DNA of 17,482 nt from Kiritimatiellia bacterium (GTDB lineage: Bacteria > Verrucomicrobiota > Kiritimatiellia > RFP12 > UBA3636). The notes beneath the pieces are model-generated. The model was not told the origin of the DNA and searched no databases. It saw nothing but the letters and a program-made list of their open reading frames with translations. The position numbers and the translations under genes are program-made. Of this stretch, positions 1 through 10,327 are shown in pieces; within the stretch, counting starts at the first letter, position 1; each line of letters opens with the position of its first letter. The DNA lies in assembly GCA_017413145.1 (NCBI GenBank), contig JAFPUX010000155.1:1-17482 (forward strand), given 5' to 3'.

Positions 1-3000
1 AGGCCGCGGCCACGCTGCTCGTCGCGCCCGCCGGGAGCGCGGCGACGAACGCCTTCCCGGCGGGGACGCTCGTCGCGACCGGCTGGACGAACCTCGTCGC
101 GCGCGGGCTTCGCCCCGCGACGTCCTACGCGGGCGTTCTGCGCCTCGACAGCGGCCTCGCGGGCGGCGTGCGCGACCTGCCCGTCGCGTTCGAGACGGCG
201 CCCGAGTCGAATGACCTCCCCCCGGTTTCCGCCTGCGCGTGGACGAACACGGGGACGTGGCGGACCGACGAGCCGCCGTTCGAGACCAACCTCCTGCGCG
301 CCGCGACCTACGCGGTGAGCGGCACCAAGTGGACCGGAAGCACGGCTTATCTCTCCGACGGCGCGTTCGTGACGCAGAGCCGCGGCTGCGGCCTCGGCAG
401 CGGCAACACGGTCACGTGGACGCTCGCGGAGCCCTCGGACGTCTCGCGCATCCGCGCCTACGCCTACTGGCCGGACAGCAACTGGATGAAGATCGCGATC
501 GAGTCCGTCTCGTTCCAGGACGAGGCCGGCGCGTGGACGACGCTCGAAAGCAGCGGCACGGTCCACTCGATCGGCGACACGACGCAGTCCGCGGAGCTCT
601 CGGCGACGGAGCCCGGGAAGGTCCTCTTCCCGCGGGCGACCGGCATCCGGATCCTGTTCCGGGCGAACCCCAGCCGCGACGGCACGATCTACCACGAGTT
701 CGAGGCGTTCGCGCCGGAGGCGGACCAGCTGCCGCCGGATCTCGCCGTCCTCTCCGCCACGCGCACCGCGGAGCGGCTCGCGGCCGTCGTCGGGCTCTCC
801 CATCCGCTGGCGACGAACGCCGTCGCGACCGCCTACCTCGCGGCCGTCTACGGCGCGGAGGACACGAACGCCTGGACCGCCGCCGCGACGGCGCCGCTCG
901 AGCGGGGCGCGGTCGCGCAGAGCTTCTCGATCCCCGCCGCCGAGCTCGCCGGCATGTCCTACCTGCGCTTCCGCTACGCGGACGAGTCCGGCGTCTCGCG
1001 CTGGACCGACTCGGTCTACCTGCCGGACCTGCCGGTCCTGGAGTCCGTCCCGCCGGCCGTCGCCTTCTCGCACGTCGCCGGCGCGACCGCCGACACCGCC
1101 ACGATCGCCGCGATCCTCGCGGAGGCCGGCACCGGCGCGGCGGGCGGCGCGGCCGACGTCTACCTGCAGTACAGCCTCGTCCCCGGCGCGTTCGACGGCC
1201 TCGAGGGCGCCTGGACGGGCAGCGAGCGGCTCCTCGCCTCCGGCGTGCCCGCCGGCGCGACGAACCTCGTCGCGACCTGGCTGCGGCCCGGACGGAACTA
1301 CACGGCGCGCCTCGTCGCGCGCAACGCCGCGGGCGACGAGGGCGTTTCGGAGTCCTTCGACTTCTCGACGCCGGTCGAGCGCGACTTCACCGGCGGCGAA
1401 TGGGGCCTGCGGCAGGTCCAGTTCTTCGACTGCTCGGCGTTCGCGACGCGGGATTTCCCCGCCGTGCCCGCGGACGCCGACGTCGTGGAGGGCGTCATCA
1501 TGGCCGACACGTCGCGGTACGCGACGTCGTCGAGGACCGGCGTGCAGTACGACTGGGGCGACCAGCAGAAGAACCTCGGCTTCGCCTACGCCGGCGCGAT
1601 CTTCCTCGAGGCGGGACAGACCTACACGTTCGGCGAGAACTTCGACGACGGCGTCCGCATCGAGATCGACGGCGAGGCCGTCCTCGACAACCGCGACTAC
1701 ACCAAGGCGTCGTACGCCGACTACGCCTGCACGCGGACCGGCTGGCACTCCTTCAAGCTCTGGCTCTTCCAGGACTACGGCGGCGTCGGCTGGCGGACCG
1801 ACCGCCTCGGCGGCCACTCGGTCGCGTGGAACACGGCCGGCGTCAAGGCCACCGGCTCGAACTCCGCGTGGCGCGACTTCATCGACCCGGGCGACGGCTC
1901 GCTGCTCTGGAGCGTCTTCCCGCGCGCGCCCGTCGTCGAGGGCTTCGCGAAGGACGGCGACGCGCTCGTCCTGACGGTCTCCCTGCCGGCCGCCGACGGC
2001 CCGTGCTCGCTGTACGCCGTCTGGGGCGAAGCGAACGCCGGCGCGGACACCAACGCGTGGTTCCGCCGGGCGCTCGTCTCCGGCGACGTCGCGGCCGGCG
2101 CGACGAACCTCGCGTACCGGATCGCGGACGCCGCCGAGGCGGCGGTCGTCCGGTTCTACACGGAGGACGCGGCCGGCAACGTGGCGTGGAGCGAAAGCTG
2201 CTACCCGGACTTCGCCACGCCGGTCGTGCGCGACGGCGGCGTCTCGCACGACGGCGACCGCGCCACGCTCACGGCGAACCTGCTCTCCGCCGGCGTGGGC
2301 GAGCTCGTCCTCGTCGTCCAGTGGGCCGACAACGCCGCGATGGCGGGCGCGCGGTCGCAGGCGATCGCGACGGCCGGACCCGGCGTCTACTCCGCCACGA
2401 TCGAGGTGGAGCCCGGCGCGACGACGTGGTACCGCTTCGTCGCGCAGATCCGCGAAGGCCCCGCCGACGTCACGCCGGTCTCGTCCTTCACGACGCTCGC
2501 CGGCTCGCGCCTCGCCTCGACCGCCAGCTGCTCCTCCGTTTCGCACCACACCGCCACGCTGAACGGCTCGCTCGCGGCCATCGGCGCGGGCGAAACGGAA
2601 ATCTGGGTCTACGCCGGCACGGATCCGCAGGCGCTCGAGCCGTTCGACGTCCGCACGGTCTCCGCGGCCGGCGCGTTCACCCTCTCCGAGACGTTCCCCG
2701 GCGATCCGCACCAGGTCTGGTTCGCGTTCAAGTCCGTCAACGTCGCGGCGGGCGGCACGCGCTGGGAGAGCTGGAGCTCCACCAACTCCCTCACGACGGT
2801 CGACGCCCTGACCTACACGTGGCGGCAGGACGTGTCCGAGGGCGCGTGGAACAATCCGTCCAACTGGATCCCGAGCGCCAGCGCCGACGACTGCATCGGC
2901 TACCCGGACCACCGCAACGCCAGCGTCGACTTCGCGAACGGGACCGTCGCGACCGTGACCGTGCCGGGCAAGTTCCGGTTCGGCGGCTGGCCCGTGTACC

Positions 3001-6000
3001 GCAACGACCTCGACCTGACGTTCGTCGGCGACGGCGCAGCCGTCTCCGGCCTCACGGGCGACATGCAGGGCGGCAGTACCGGCTATTACCGGAACTGCTC
3101 GTGGACGTTCTCCAACCTCACCCTCACCGAGGACAACGGCATCACGTTCGGCGACACCGGATCGCGCGACTCGACGATCCGCGCGACGGACGGCGCGGTC
3201 GTTTCGTTCGGCGACGCCACCACGCTCATGGGCAGCAACATGTGGATCGTCGTCGACGGCGGCGCCACGCTCGAGTCCCGCAAGAACGGTCCCGCCCTCG
3301 CGATGAAGGACGGCGGCATCCGGATCGAAGACGGCATCCTGACCGGCGGACGCATCCTCACCGACTACAACTGGGCGCAGACGACGAACCAGACGATTCT
3401 CGTGTCCGGCGCCGCGCCGCGGATCGTCCTCTCGACCTCGTTCCGCAACGCGGACGAGGACTCGAACAAACCCGGCGCCAACCTCCAGAACGCCGACACG
3501 GCGTTCCTCTTCACCGTGCCGAAGGAGGGTTGGGCGGAGCCGGCGATTTCCTCGGAGTCCGCGACCGAGGCGTTCGGCGCGTTGCGCGGGGACGGGGCGG
3601 GGCGGTACGTGCTCTCCCTCGACCCGAAGAGCCCCGCCTTCAAGCGGGCCGGCGACCACGCCGTGCAGCTCCTCGCCTGGGCGGGCGGCGTCGACACGAA
3701 CCACGTCGCGCTCGCCCCCGCGCCGGAGAACGCCGAAGTCTTCTGGACGTACGGTTGGCCGTCCGTCCGGACCGCGCCGGCCTCCGCGGGCGACGCGCCG
3801 ACCGGCGTCCGCGCCGTGATCCACGGCGCGAACCTCTCCATTCCGGAGGTCCGGTCCGCCGCGGACGGCGTCGTGGCGACGGTTTCGCTGGACGCGCTGG
3901 ACGAAGACGCGGAGAACGTCCTGGTTTCGATCGAAGTCTCGTCCTCGCCGGACGGGTTCGCCGATCCGGACTTCGCGTTCGCCTACGCCGGCAACCCCGT
4001 GGCCGAACCGGGCGAGTTCGACATCCTCGCGACGAACCTCGTCCCCGCCACGCCCTACTGGGCCCGCGCCGTCGTCGTCGCGGCGGGCGGCGGTGAACCG
4101 TCGCATTCCGAGGTGCGGCCTCTCGTGACGGAGGGCGAAGGACGCTACGCGTTCGTGGGCGCCGCCGAGAGGTCGCTCTCCGCGCAGGCGACGCTCGTCG
4201 CGGCCGGCGTCGGGTCGGCCGGCGCGAAGGTCCGGATCGAGGCGTCGCTCACGGCCGACTTCGCCGCGCTCTACTCCGCGTCGCGCGAGGTCCGCGTCGA
4301 GGACGGCTCTTCCGCCACGCTCGCGGTGGAGGATCTCGATCCCGAAACGTCCTACTGGCTCCGCGCCCGCTTCACGACCGACCGCGGATTCGTCTTCTAC
4401 GGCACCGACACCGTGGCGCGCGCGACGACCGCCGACCCGATCGACCGGGCGATCGTCTTCGTTCCGGGCCTCGTGCAGGCGAGGCTGTCCGGTGGCGCGA
4501 ACTGGACGACGGACGTGAAGACGCACTCCTCCGCCGTCTACGTCCCCGGCGCGATCATGGCGTCGACGACGCAGAAGGCGTTGAACCCCTACGACGGAAA
4601 GGAATACTCCTGGGGCGGCGACCAGACCTGGGGCTACGTCGGGCAGATGTGGATGGAAGGCGGACGGACCTACTGGTTCGCCAAGCAGATCGACGACCGC
4701 GCCTGGGCCAAGGTGGAGGACTCCGTCATCTTCGGCAGCTCGTCGACCGGTTCGTTCGCGCCTCCCGGGTCGGGCTGGTACGACGTGGACTTCCGCGTCG
4801 GCAACGACGGCGGTGCGGCGGGCAACACGGCCGGCTCGATCGGCTTCGGCTGGAACGCGGACGGCATCTGGTCGTTCGAGACCGCGACGTTCCGCGAAAG
4901 CGGCGGCTGGCACAAGGCGATCGACCCCGGCGACGGCTCGATGCTGCGCGTCGTCTACTCGGAAACGCCGTTCATGACGGTCGAGTCCGTCTCCTCCGCG
5001 GGCGGCGTCCTCGCCGTGACTGCGTCCTTCGACGGCGTCCCGGAGAACGGGGGCGAGTTCCGCGCTTTCTTCGGTCCCGCGAACTGCGGCGTCGACGAGG
5101 CGGCGTGGCCGGCCAGCGCCGTCGTCGCGCAGATCTGGGAAGGCGACACCGCTTCCAGGACCTACGCGGTTCCCGGCGCGGGCAACGCGGCGTTCGTCGT
5201 CTTCCGGTTCTCCGGAAAGGATCCCGCCAACGCGCCGTGGCGCCAGTGGAGTCCGGTCTACGACCTCGCCGCGGAACGTCCTTCCTTCCGGATCGAAAGC
5301 TCGCTCGTCGCGTTCACGAACCTCTCCTGGATCGCGCGCTGCACCGGCGTCGGCCAGGGCGCGTCGACGGTTTCCGCCGAGATCCAGCTCTCGACCGAAG
5401 CGGACTTCTCCGTCACCAACCAGGTCGTACCGTTCGGCTACGACGGCGTCGGCGTTTTCGAAGCGTCGTTCGCCGGGCTCGAGACCAACAAGACCTACTG
5501 GGCGCGCGTCACCGGCGTCAACGACCGCGGCGAGCGGGGCTTCTCGACCACGATCTCGCGCACGACGCTCCTGCCCGGTCCGCCGGTGACGACGCTCGTT
5601 CCCATGTCCGTCGGGTTCTCGTCCGTGGACTGGCAGGCCACGGTGAACGCGTTCGGGTTCGGCGGCGAATCGGCGCGCTTCTGGATCGACGTGTCGGAGT
5701 CCGGCGACTTCGGGGACGCGGTTTCCTTCGGCGATTTCCTGGCGACGGAAGAGCCCTTCGCGATTTCCGCCCAAACGCCCGGGCTCAAGCCCGGAACGAC
5801 CTACGCGGCCCGGAGCCACGCCCGCAACGTCTGGGGCGTCGAGGCCGTCTCCGCGCCCTGCGAGTTCACGACCCGCGCCGAGCCGTTCGTGATGACGGAC
5901 GTGGGCTCGGTCGCGGGCGCCGCCGGCAGGACGACGCTCACGATCGAGTGCGTCCAGCTCGAACCCGGAACGCGCTACTACGTCACGTTCAACGTCGACG

Positions 6001-8555
6001 GTTCGACCATCGGATCCTCCTACGGGACGTCGACCGGCGTCTTCTCGGCGATCCATTTCGGCGTGCCCGGATCGACGCATTCGGTCGTCGTGACCGTAGC
6101 GGGTAGCCTCGACGGCGCCGGACGGTCCTACGTGCGCACCTATTCCGGGACGTTCACCGTCGGCGAAAACGCCTACGCGATCGGCTCGCTCGCGGACTTG
6201 CGTTCCGTCCCGATGCACGTCGGCGACAAGCTCCTCCTTCCCGAGCTCGCGACGGCCCGCGACTATTACGTTCCGCTCGACATCCGGCCGTTCGAACTGC
6301 TCGAGGACGGCCGGACGATCCGCGCCGTCGCGCCCGGCTTCTCGGCCGTGGCCGCCTATCGGTACGACCCGCTGCAGGACGCCGAGGTCCGGGATCCGGC
6401 GATGGGCCTCGCGGTCTGCGTCCCGGAGGCGCCCGGCCGCGTCTTCGTCGCGAAGGAAACGACCGGAAGCTGGAACTGGTCCGACACGAAGAAATGGACG
6501 TGCGTCTCCGATCCGTCCGCGACGGGCGCCGCGTATCCGGACGGCGTCGGCGACGTCGCCATGGCGCCGCTCGCCAGGAACACGACCCTCACGCTCGACG
6601 TCGACGCCACGGTCGGAGCGCTTTACGTCGGGTTCGATGCGGCCGTTCCGCCCTCCGGAAGCCTCCGGTTCGGCGGGAACAACCGGACGCTGACGTTCCG
6701 GTCCGGTGAAAAGAACAAGCCGGGGCTCCTCCGCGTGACGGGTCTCGGCCGGAGCGACGTGTACGACGACCGCCCGAGTTTCACGCTGGGAAGCGACAGC
6801 GCCGGCAAGCGGCTCGTCCTCGCCGTTCCGGAGGGACTCGACATCGACGGCGGCAAGCATCCCGACTACACGAACACGGTCTACCGCAACCGGCACAACT
6901 ACCTCCGCTTCTGGAACGGATACGGCGACATGGAGATTCCCGCCGGAAAGGTCCTGCATCTCGACAATTTCGACCATTGCAGCTTCAGCGACAGCCAGAT
7001 GGGCAACTGCTCCGCGTTCATCTGGCAGAGCGGGTTCCCGATCGCGGGCGAAGGGACGATCGTCTACGATTCCGCGGCGCTCGGGTATTTCAACGGCGCC
7101 CTGAAGGACTTCGCCGGAACGCTCGTGATCCGGCAGAAGCAACGCTATGCCGGCATGGGCGTCGACAGCCGCGGCGGCGGCTTCTGGCTGGTGGCCGGCG
7201 TCGGGAAGGCGTCGAAGAGATCGACCTTCCGGATCGAGGGCGAGGTTCCCTATTCGGACAGCCTCCGCAACGCCATCGGCCTCGCCACGTGGGGCAGCAC
7301 CCACGGTTGGGGCGCATGGGGACCGGGCGACAACTGCTTCGGCGGCCGGGCCATGGTCTTCGCCGGCGGCACCCTCCTGCAGCGCGGAAACGACGGCTCG
7401 TGGCCGAATGCCGGAATCTACAAGAACCCGAACCGGTCCGACGCGCTCGTCGTGGCGGAGGGCTTTTCCTCGATCGACCAGACGTCCCACAACAACACCA
7501 CGCCGACGAACCGCATGGAGTTCGCGTCGCTCCGCCACGAGAACCGCGGCACTCTCCGCGTGTCCACGACGGACACGGGCACCTACGGCGGAACCATCCC
7601 GGAAACCCAGGCGCACTGCATCGTACGCGGCTTCGGCGAGCACGCCATCGGCGCCGGCGGCGCGCCCGGTTCGAATCGGGAGTCCATCGTCCCGTGGATC
7701 GTCTGTCCCGTCCAGTGGGGCTACCGGCTCTACTTCCCGTTCGCCGGAGAGCGAGACGGCGAGACGGACTGCCTCCTCCGCGGCCTGACGCACCCGGCGT
7801 CGAAGGACTCCCTCGCCGCAGCGACGGATTCGGGCGAGAACGTGTTCGTGAACGAAAAGACGATTGCGCTCGAGTCGGACGCCACGGTCAACTCTCTCTG
7901 CCTGAACAACAACTGGAGCAAGGGCACCGCGCTCGGCGCGGGCCGGACCCTGACGATCGTCTCTGGCGGCCTGGTCCTGGAGGGCGACCGCGCGGCCATC
8001 GGCCGCGAGGAGGAATGGAAGAACGGAACCGCCGGCACCCTCGTCTTCCCGAACGAGGCCTACGTCTACTCGACGCGGCAGAGTCTTTCGGCGCCGAACG
8101 AAATCTGGGCGAAGATCGTCGCGCCGAAGGGGCTCGCGATCTCTTTCCCGGGCTACTTCCGGCTCGGCGGCGACCAGACCGGCATCGACGGCGAGCTCGT
8201 CGTGAACGGGTGCGACGTCACGCTCGGCTCCGAAACGGCGGGCTGCCGGATCGACGTTCCCGTCCGCCTCGAAAGCGGCGCCGCGACGCTCCGCATCGGC
8301 AAGGTGGGCTCTTTCTGCCGCCGGCCGCTTTTCCTGAACGACCATGCCGGCATCGGACCCAAGTTCGTCGCCTGCCCCGGAACGGTCGAGCGGGTCGGCC
8401 TGACCTACGTGAACGGCGTGAACCTCAAGAAGGGCCTCTACGGCTCGTCGGAATCCGGGGCGGACATCGTGGACGACAACCACTTCGCCGGCACGGGCCT
8501 CGTCCGGATCTGCACCGACGAAGGCGACAAGACCACGTTGCTGATCCTGAGGTAG
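1..8555 (+). CDS. Giant modular surface protein (FN3-like / PA14-like / beta-helix), 5' truncated by window edge
   Basis: The frame is open from base 3 with no stop upstream, and residues before the first possible start (GTG at 168) read as the end of an FN3-like domain. The true start therefore lies outside the window, and 168 has no Shine-Dalgarno. At least 2,850 residues are present. Approximate domains by position: a discoidin-like jelly roll at 240-720; FN3-like units at 733-1371; a PA14-like domain at 1372-1915 (YDWGDQQ, FDDGVRIEIDG); three FN3-like units to 2795; beta-helix 1 at 2810-3830, opening with an autotransporter-type 'WNNPSNW' motif; two FN3-like units to 4440; a second PA14-like domain at 4440-4965; more FN3/Ig-like sandwiches to 6440; and beta-helix 2 from 6440 to the stop. 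It is presumably secreted and adhesive or carbohydrate-binding. No autotransporter barrel, LPXTG, PEP-CTERM or type IX signal is visible at the C-terminus (ends TTLLILR). The secretion signal would be upstream. Domain calls are by eye. Confidence 0.88.
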   Translation, partial: AAATLLVAPAGSAATNAFPAGTLVATGWTNLVARGLRPATSYAGVLRLDSGLAGGVRDLPVAFETAPESNDLPPVSACAWTNTGTWRTDEPPFETNLLRAATYAVSGTKWTGSTAYLSDGAFVTQSRGCGLGSGNTVTWTLAEPSDVSRIRAYAYWPDSNWMKIAIESVSFQDEAGAWTTLESSGTVHSIGDTTQSAELSATEPGKVLFPRATGIRILFRANPSRDGTIYHEFEAFAPEADQLPPDLAVLSATRTAERLAAVVGLSHPLATNAVATAYLAAVYGAEDTNAWTAAATAPLERGAVAQSFSIPAAELAGMSYLRFRYADESGVSRWTDSVYLPDLPVLESVPPAVAFSHVAGATADTATIAAILAEAGTGAAGGAADVYLQYSLVPGAFDGLEGAWTGSERLLASGVPAGATNLVATWLRPGRNYTARLVARNAAGDEGVSESFDFSTPVERDFTGGEWGLRQVQFFDCSAFATRDFPAVPADADVVEGVIMADTSRYATSSRTGVQYDWGDQQKNLGFAYAGAIFLEAGQTYTFGENFDDGVRIEIDGEAVLDNRDYTKASYADYACTRTGWHSFKLWLFQDYGGVGWRTDRLGGHSVAWNTAGVKATGSNSAWRDFIDPGDGSLLWSVFPRAPVVEGFAKDGDALVLTVSLPAADGPCSLYAVWGEANAGADTNAWFRRALVSGDVAAGATNLAYRIADAAEAAVVRFYTEDAAGNVAWSESCYPDFATPVVRDGGVSHDGDRATLTANLLSAGVGELVLVVQWADNAAMAGARSQAIATAGPGVYSATIEVEPGATTWYRFVAQIREGPADVTPVSSFTTLAGSRLASTASCSSVSHHTATLNGSLAAIGAGETEIWVYAGTDPQALEPFDVRTVSAAGAFTLSETFPGDPHQVWFAFKSVNVAAGGTRWESWSSTNSLTTVDALTYTWRQDVSEGAWNNPSNWIPSASADDCIGYPDHRNASVDFANGTVATVTVPGKFRFGGWPVYRNDLDLTFVGDGAAVSGLTGDMQGGSTGYYRNCSWTFSNLTLTEDNGITFGDTGSRDSTIRATDGAVVSFGDATTLMGSNMWIVVDGGATLESRKNGPALAMKDGGIRIEDGILTGGRILTDYNWAQTTNQTILVSGAAPRIVLSTSFRNADEDSNKPGANLQNADTAFLFTVPKEGWAEPAISSESATEAFGALRGDGAGRYVLSLDPKSPAFKRAGDHAVQLLAWAGGVDTNHVALAPAPENAEVFWTYGWPSVRTAPASAGDAPTGVRAVIHGANLSIPEVRSAADGVVATVSLDALDEDAENVLVSIEVSSSPDGFADPDFAFAYAGNPVAEPGEFDILATNLVPATPYWARAVVVAAGGGEPSHSEVRPLVTEGEGRYAFVGAAERSLSAQATLVAAGVGSAGAKVRIEASLTADFAALYSASREVRVEDGSSATLAVEDLDPETSYWLRARFTTDRGFVFYGTDTVARATTADPIDRAIVFVPGLVQARLSGGANWTTDVKTHSSAVYVPGAIMASTTQKALNPYDGKEYSWGGDQTWGYVGQMWMEGGRTYWFAKQIDDRAWAKVEDSVIFGSSSTGSFAPPGSGWYDVDFRVGNDGGAAGNTAGSIGFGWNADGIWSFETATFRESGGWHKAIDPGDGSMLRVVYSETPFMTVESVSSAGGVLAVTASFDGVPENGGEFRAFFGPANCGVDEAAWPASAVVAQIWEGDTASRTYAVPGAGNAAFVVFRFSGKDPANAPWRQWSPVYDLAAERPSFRIESSLVAFTNLSWIARCTGVGQGASTVSAEIQLSTEADFSVTNQVVPFGYDGVGVFEASFAGLETNKTYWARVTGVNDRGERGFSTTISRTTLLPGPPVTTLVPMSVGFSSVDWQATVNAFGFGGESARFWIDVSESGDFGDAVSFGDFLATEEPFAISAQTPGLKPGTTYAARSHARNVWGVEAVSAPCEFTTRAEPFVMTDVGSVAGAAGRTTLTIECVQLEPGTRYYVTFNVDGSTIGSSYGTSTGVFSAIHFGVPGSTHSVVVTVAGSLDGAGRSYVRTYSGTFTVGENAYAIGSLADLRSVPMHVGDKLLLPELATARDYYVPLDIRPFELLEDGRTIRAVAPGFSAVAAYRYDPLQDAEVRDPAMGLAVCVPEAPGRVFVAKETTGSWNWSDTKKWTCVSDPSATGAAYPDGVGDVAMAPLARNTTLTLDVDATVGALYVGFDAAVPPSGSLRFGGNNRTLTFRSGEKNKPGLLRVTGLGRSDVYDDRPSFTLGSDSAGKRLVLAVPEGLDIDGGKHPDYTNTVYRNRHNYLRFWNGYGDMEIPAGKVLHLDNFDHCSFSDSQMGNCSAFIWQSGFPIAGEGTIVYDSAALGYFNGALKDFAGTLVIRQKQRYAGMGVDSRGGGFWLVAGVGKASKRSTFRIEGEVPYSDSLRNAIGLATWGSTHGWGAWGPGDNCFGGRAMVFAGGTLLQRGNDGSWPNAGIYKNPNRSDALVVAEGFSSIDQTSHNNTTPTNRMEFASLRHENRGTLRVSTTDTGTYGGTIPETQAHCIVRGFGEHAIGAGGAPGSNRESIVPWIVCPVQWGYRLYFPFAGERDGETDCLLRGLTHPASKDSLAAATDSGENVFVNEKTIALESDATVNSLCLNNNWSKGTALGAGRTLTIVSGGLVLEGDRAAIGREEEWKNGTAGTLVFPNEAYVYSTRQSLSAPNEIWAKIVAPKGLAISFPGYFRLGGDQTGIDGELVVNGCDVTLGSETAGCRIDVPVRLESGAATLRIGKVGSFCRRPLFLNDHAGIGPKFVACPGTVERVGLTYVNGVNLKKGLYGSSESGADIVDDNHFAGTGLVRICTDEGDKTTLLILR

Positions 8556-8617
8556 CGTCCGCTCCCGCGGCGTCCCGGACGCGGGGCGCCGGCGGGGGGC
8601 CAACCGCCCGCGGGCGC
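8555..8617. terminator. GC-rich hairpins between convergent genes, possible bidirectional terminator
   Basis: Two inverted repeats fill the 63-bp gap. The first has arms GCGTCCG (8555-8561) and CGGACGC (8576-8582). The second is a 10-bp stem: 8586-8595 pairs with 8604-8608 plus 8613-8617 across a 4-nt bulge, with an 8-nt loop. It begins one base beyond the transporter stop codon. Neither has a T-run on either strand, so a classical intrinsic terminator is not shown. The position between two convergent stops supports the role. Confidence 0.35.
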
Positions 8618-8618
8618 G

Positions 8619-10286
8619 TCAAACCTGCAACGTCTGCGCGATGTTGAGCAGGTGGTCGTTCTGGCGGCGGAAGGCCGTCAGGAGGTCCGAGTAGACGAGC
8701 GACTTGACCGGGCTGTTGCACGTCTTGCCGAGGCGCGAGAGGTGCGCGTCGCGGCAGCGCTTGGCCTGGTCCTCGATCGCGCGGCTCCGCTCCTCGGCTC
8801 GCGCGACGTTGAACGGGTCGCCGATCTGGACGATGTCCATCACGTCGTCGAGGAACGCCGCCACGGCGTCGCACAGCTCGAGCGTCTCGGCGCGGGCGGC
8901 GGGCGAGAGGTCCTCGCCCGCGTTGCGTATCTTGAGGAAGGCCTTGAGCGCGTTGCGGACGTAGTCCGAGACGGATTCGAACTCGTCCGCCTGGCGCAGC
9001 TCGCGCCGCGCGAGGTCCGACTGGAAGCGCGAGACGTTGTCGTGCAGGACGCGCCCGACGTACTCGCTGATTTCCTTCTGCGCCAGGTCCAGCGAGTCCT
9101 CGCGCCGGAAGACGGACTCCTCGAGGTCCTCGTCGCGCTCGGGAGCGGCGAGGATCGTGCGCAGGTCGGCGAGCATCGAACGGCACGTCTCGCCCATCCG
9201 CAGGATCTCCTTGCCCGCCTGGCCGAGCGCGACCGCGGTCTGGGGGATGAGGTGCTCGTCGAGGAAGTGCGGGCGCCAGCCCTCCTCCGCCTTCTCCGAT
9301 TCGCGGACCGGGACGAGCTTCGTCACGACCGCGACGAAGACGCGCATGAACGGGAAGAGCACGGCCGTCGTGGCGACGTTGAAGAACGTGTGGACGCACG
9401 CGATCGCGAACGTGAAGTAGGCCGGCCCCTCGGGCTCGCCGGAGAAGGCCCAGGTCGAGAACGACTCGCAGGCGCGCGAGAAGGGGTGCCAGACGAGCGT
9501 CACGAGCAGCACGCCGATGAGGTTGAAAAGCGTGTGGGCGAGCGCCGCGCGCAGGGCGTTGCGGGACGAGCCGATGCAGGCGACGAGCGCCGTGAACGTC
9601 GTGCCGATGTTCGAGCCGAGGACGAGCGCGACGGCCGTCGGGAAGTCGATCGCGCCCGCGCCGGCGAGGCCCATCACGAGCAGGACGACCGCCGCCGAGG
9701 AGTGGATGAGGGCCGTGACGACGCCGCTCGCGAGCGCCGCGCCGAAGAAGCCGGGCAGCGACGTGGCGTGGAAGAAGCCGAGCGCGTCGCGCATCTCCGG
9801 CATGTCGCGAAGCGGCGCGAAGCCGTTCTTCATCAGCTCGAGCCCGAAGAAGAGCATTCCGAGGCCGATCGTCGCCATCGCGGCGCTGCGGACCTTCTCG
9901 CGCTTCGAGAAGAGGTAGAAGAAGATCGCGATGCCGATCAGGAACTCGCCGTACTGCGAGACGTCGAGCGTGAGGAGCCAGAGCGAGAGCGTGGTGCCGA
10001 CGTTCGCGCCGAAGACGACGGCGACGCCCTGGACGAGCGTCATCACGCCGGAGTTCACGAAGCCGACGACCATGACGGTCGTGGCGGTGGAGCTCTGGAT
10101 GACGCAGGTGACGCCGATGCCGACGAGCAGGGCGAGGAAGCGGTTGTCGGCGACCGAGCCGATCCAGCGGTTGAGGCGCGCGCCGGCGAGGGCCTGGAGG
10201 CCGTCGGAGAGGAAGCGCATGCCCAGCAGGAAGATGCCGATCCCTCCGAGGGCGGCTTCGAGGACGATCAGGAATTCGCGGGACAT
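8619..10286 (-). CDS. Na/Pi cotransporter family protein with C-terminal PhoU-like domain
   Basis: This 555-residue membrane protein fits the sodium-phosphate symporter family (Na_Pi_cotrans fold; NptA/YjbB type). The family moves phosphate with sodium across the inner membrane, and YjbB-type members have been linked to export. The two inverted repeats each carry the family signatures: QSSTATT (64-70) with GANVGTT (93-99), and HSSAA (195-199) with GSNIGTT (224-230). About eight hydrophobic segments lie within residues 5-325, with paired HTLFN (251-255) and HTFFN (299-303) motifs. Residues about 345-550 are charged and helical, as in the PhoU-like tails of bacterial members. The length is normal and the gene looks intact. 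The ATG at 10286 has no clear Shine-Dalgarno, but a good promoter sits about 40 bp upstream. It is divergent from the LamG/GLUG gene. No pst or pho genes are nearby, so substrate and direction are inferred from family only. Confidence 0.93.
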   Translation of the reverse strand: MSREFLIVLEAALGGIGIFLLGMRFLSDGLQALAGARLNRWIGSVADNRFLALLVGIGVTCVIQSSTATTVMVVGFVNSGVMTLVQGVAVVFGANVGTTLSLWLLTLDVSQYGEFLIGIAIFFYLFSKREKVRSAAMATIGLGMLFFGLELMKNGFAPLRDMPEMRDALGFFHATSLPGFFGAALASGVVTALIHSSAAVVLLVMGLAGAGAIDFPTAVALVLGSNIGTTFTALVACIGSSRNALRAALAHTLFNLIGVLLVTLVWHPFSRACESFSTWAFSGEPEGPAYFTFAIACVHTFFNVATTAVLFPFMRVFVAVVTKLVPVRESEKAEEGWRPHFLDEHLIPQTAVALGQAGKEILRMGETCRSMLADLRTILAAPERDEDLEESVFRREDSLDLAQKEISEYVGRVLHDNVSRFQSDLARRELRQADEFESVSDYVRNALKAFLKIRNAGEDLSPAARAETLELCDAVAAFLDDVMDIVQIGDPFNVARAEERSRAIEDQAKRCRDAHLSRLGKTCNSPVKSLVYSDLLTAFRRQNDHLLNIAQTLQV

Positions 10287-10327
10287 CGTGTCGGTTCGAG
10301 GGGCGGGGTGGGGGAGTGCGGCGCGGA

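Noticed and set aside
239..4096. Long alternative open frame of about 1,285 codons inside the giant gene
   Set aside because: It is arginine-rich, low-complexity sequence without domains, a frame shadow caused by high GC. The same applies to 4649-6106 and 6977-8647.
7665..7685. tRNA T-arm-like CCCGGTTCGAATCGGG
   Set aside because: It is within the beta-helix of the giant protein, in frame, with no cloverleaf partners upstream.
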